Source of the DNA: Anarhynchus alexandrinus | Taxonomy: Eukaryota > Chordata > Aves > Charadriiformes > Charadriidae | Assembly (NCBI GenBank): GCA_008711295.1 | Contig: VUYV01000014.1 | Coordinates: 7,921,112-7,985,111, forward strand | Reading direction: 5' to 3' | DNA: 64,000 bases | Part shown: positions 63,945 to 64,000 of the stretch, in pieces | Position numbering within the stretch: the first letter of the stretch is position 1 | Layout: each line of letters begins with the position of its first letter | The notes under the pieces: model-generated | Databases searched by the model: none | What the model was told of the DNA's origin: nothing | The model's input: only the letters and a program-made list of their open reading frames with translations | Position numbers and translations under genes: made by a program

Positions 63945-64000
63945 TACAGGTAAGAGGGGCAGGTCTCCTACCCTCATTTTGTCTTTCTTATGAATTCAGT

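Overview
The window looks like nuclear DNA from a bird. The main evidence is several 5'-truncated CR1 retrotransposons (4862-5055, 9620-10076, 10705-10803, 41071-41590, 42041-42198, 59001-59354). Four of them still show the avian-type CR1 3' end made of short ATTCTGTGATTCT-like repeats: 4862 (minus), 10076 (plus), 10803 (plus) and 41071 (minus). There are also much older interspersed-repeat remnants, few and very short open frames, assembly gaps and long homopolymer runs. Nothing suggests a bacterium, plasmid or virus. I cannot name the species or chromosome.

The window is almost entirely non-coding. The only segment I support as protein coding is one 97-base internal exon at 29288-29384 on the plus strand. 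It has a polypyrimidine tract and AG before it, a GT donor after it, and a single open frame encoding an acidic helical segment. I could not identify its gene. No partner exon is convincing on either side, so it probably belongs to a gene with very long introns.

Layout. 1-10.8 kb: ordinary unique sequence with three CR1 fragments. 10.8-22.4 kb: unique sequence with weak ancient-repeat remnants. 22.4-37.3 kb: AT-rich sequence with no CR1 that I could recognise and the texture of conserved non-coding DNA, broken by a GC- and CpG-rich block at 26.5-29.2 kb just upstream of the exon. 37.3-41 kb: a GATAT microsatellite and ancient repeats. 41-42.2 kb: two CR1 fragments. 42.2-50.6 kb: unannotated unique sequence with a small CpG-rich patch at 48.6-48.8 kb. 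50.6-51.1 kb: a cluster of ancient repeats. 51.7-52.1 kb: a second CpG-richer patch. 55.2-60.3 kb: three CR1 fragments, two of them old, with CTTTT and CCTTT microsatellites and a 180-base gap. 60.3-64 kb: AT-rich unique sequence ending in a perfect 16-base inverted repeat.

The most economical reading is a gene-poor regulatory landscape around one exon of an unidentified gene. The roughly 30 kb without recognisable CR1 (10.8-41.07 kb), the CpG-rich block and the homeodomain/POU-like words fit a locus holding developmental enhancers. That is inference: conservation was not tested. No previously undescribed system was demonstrated.
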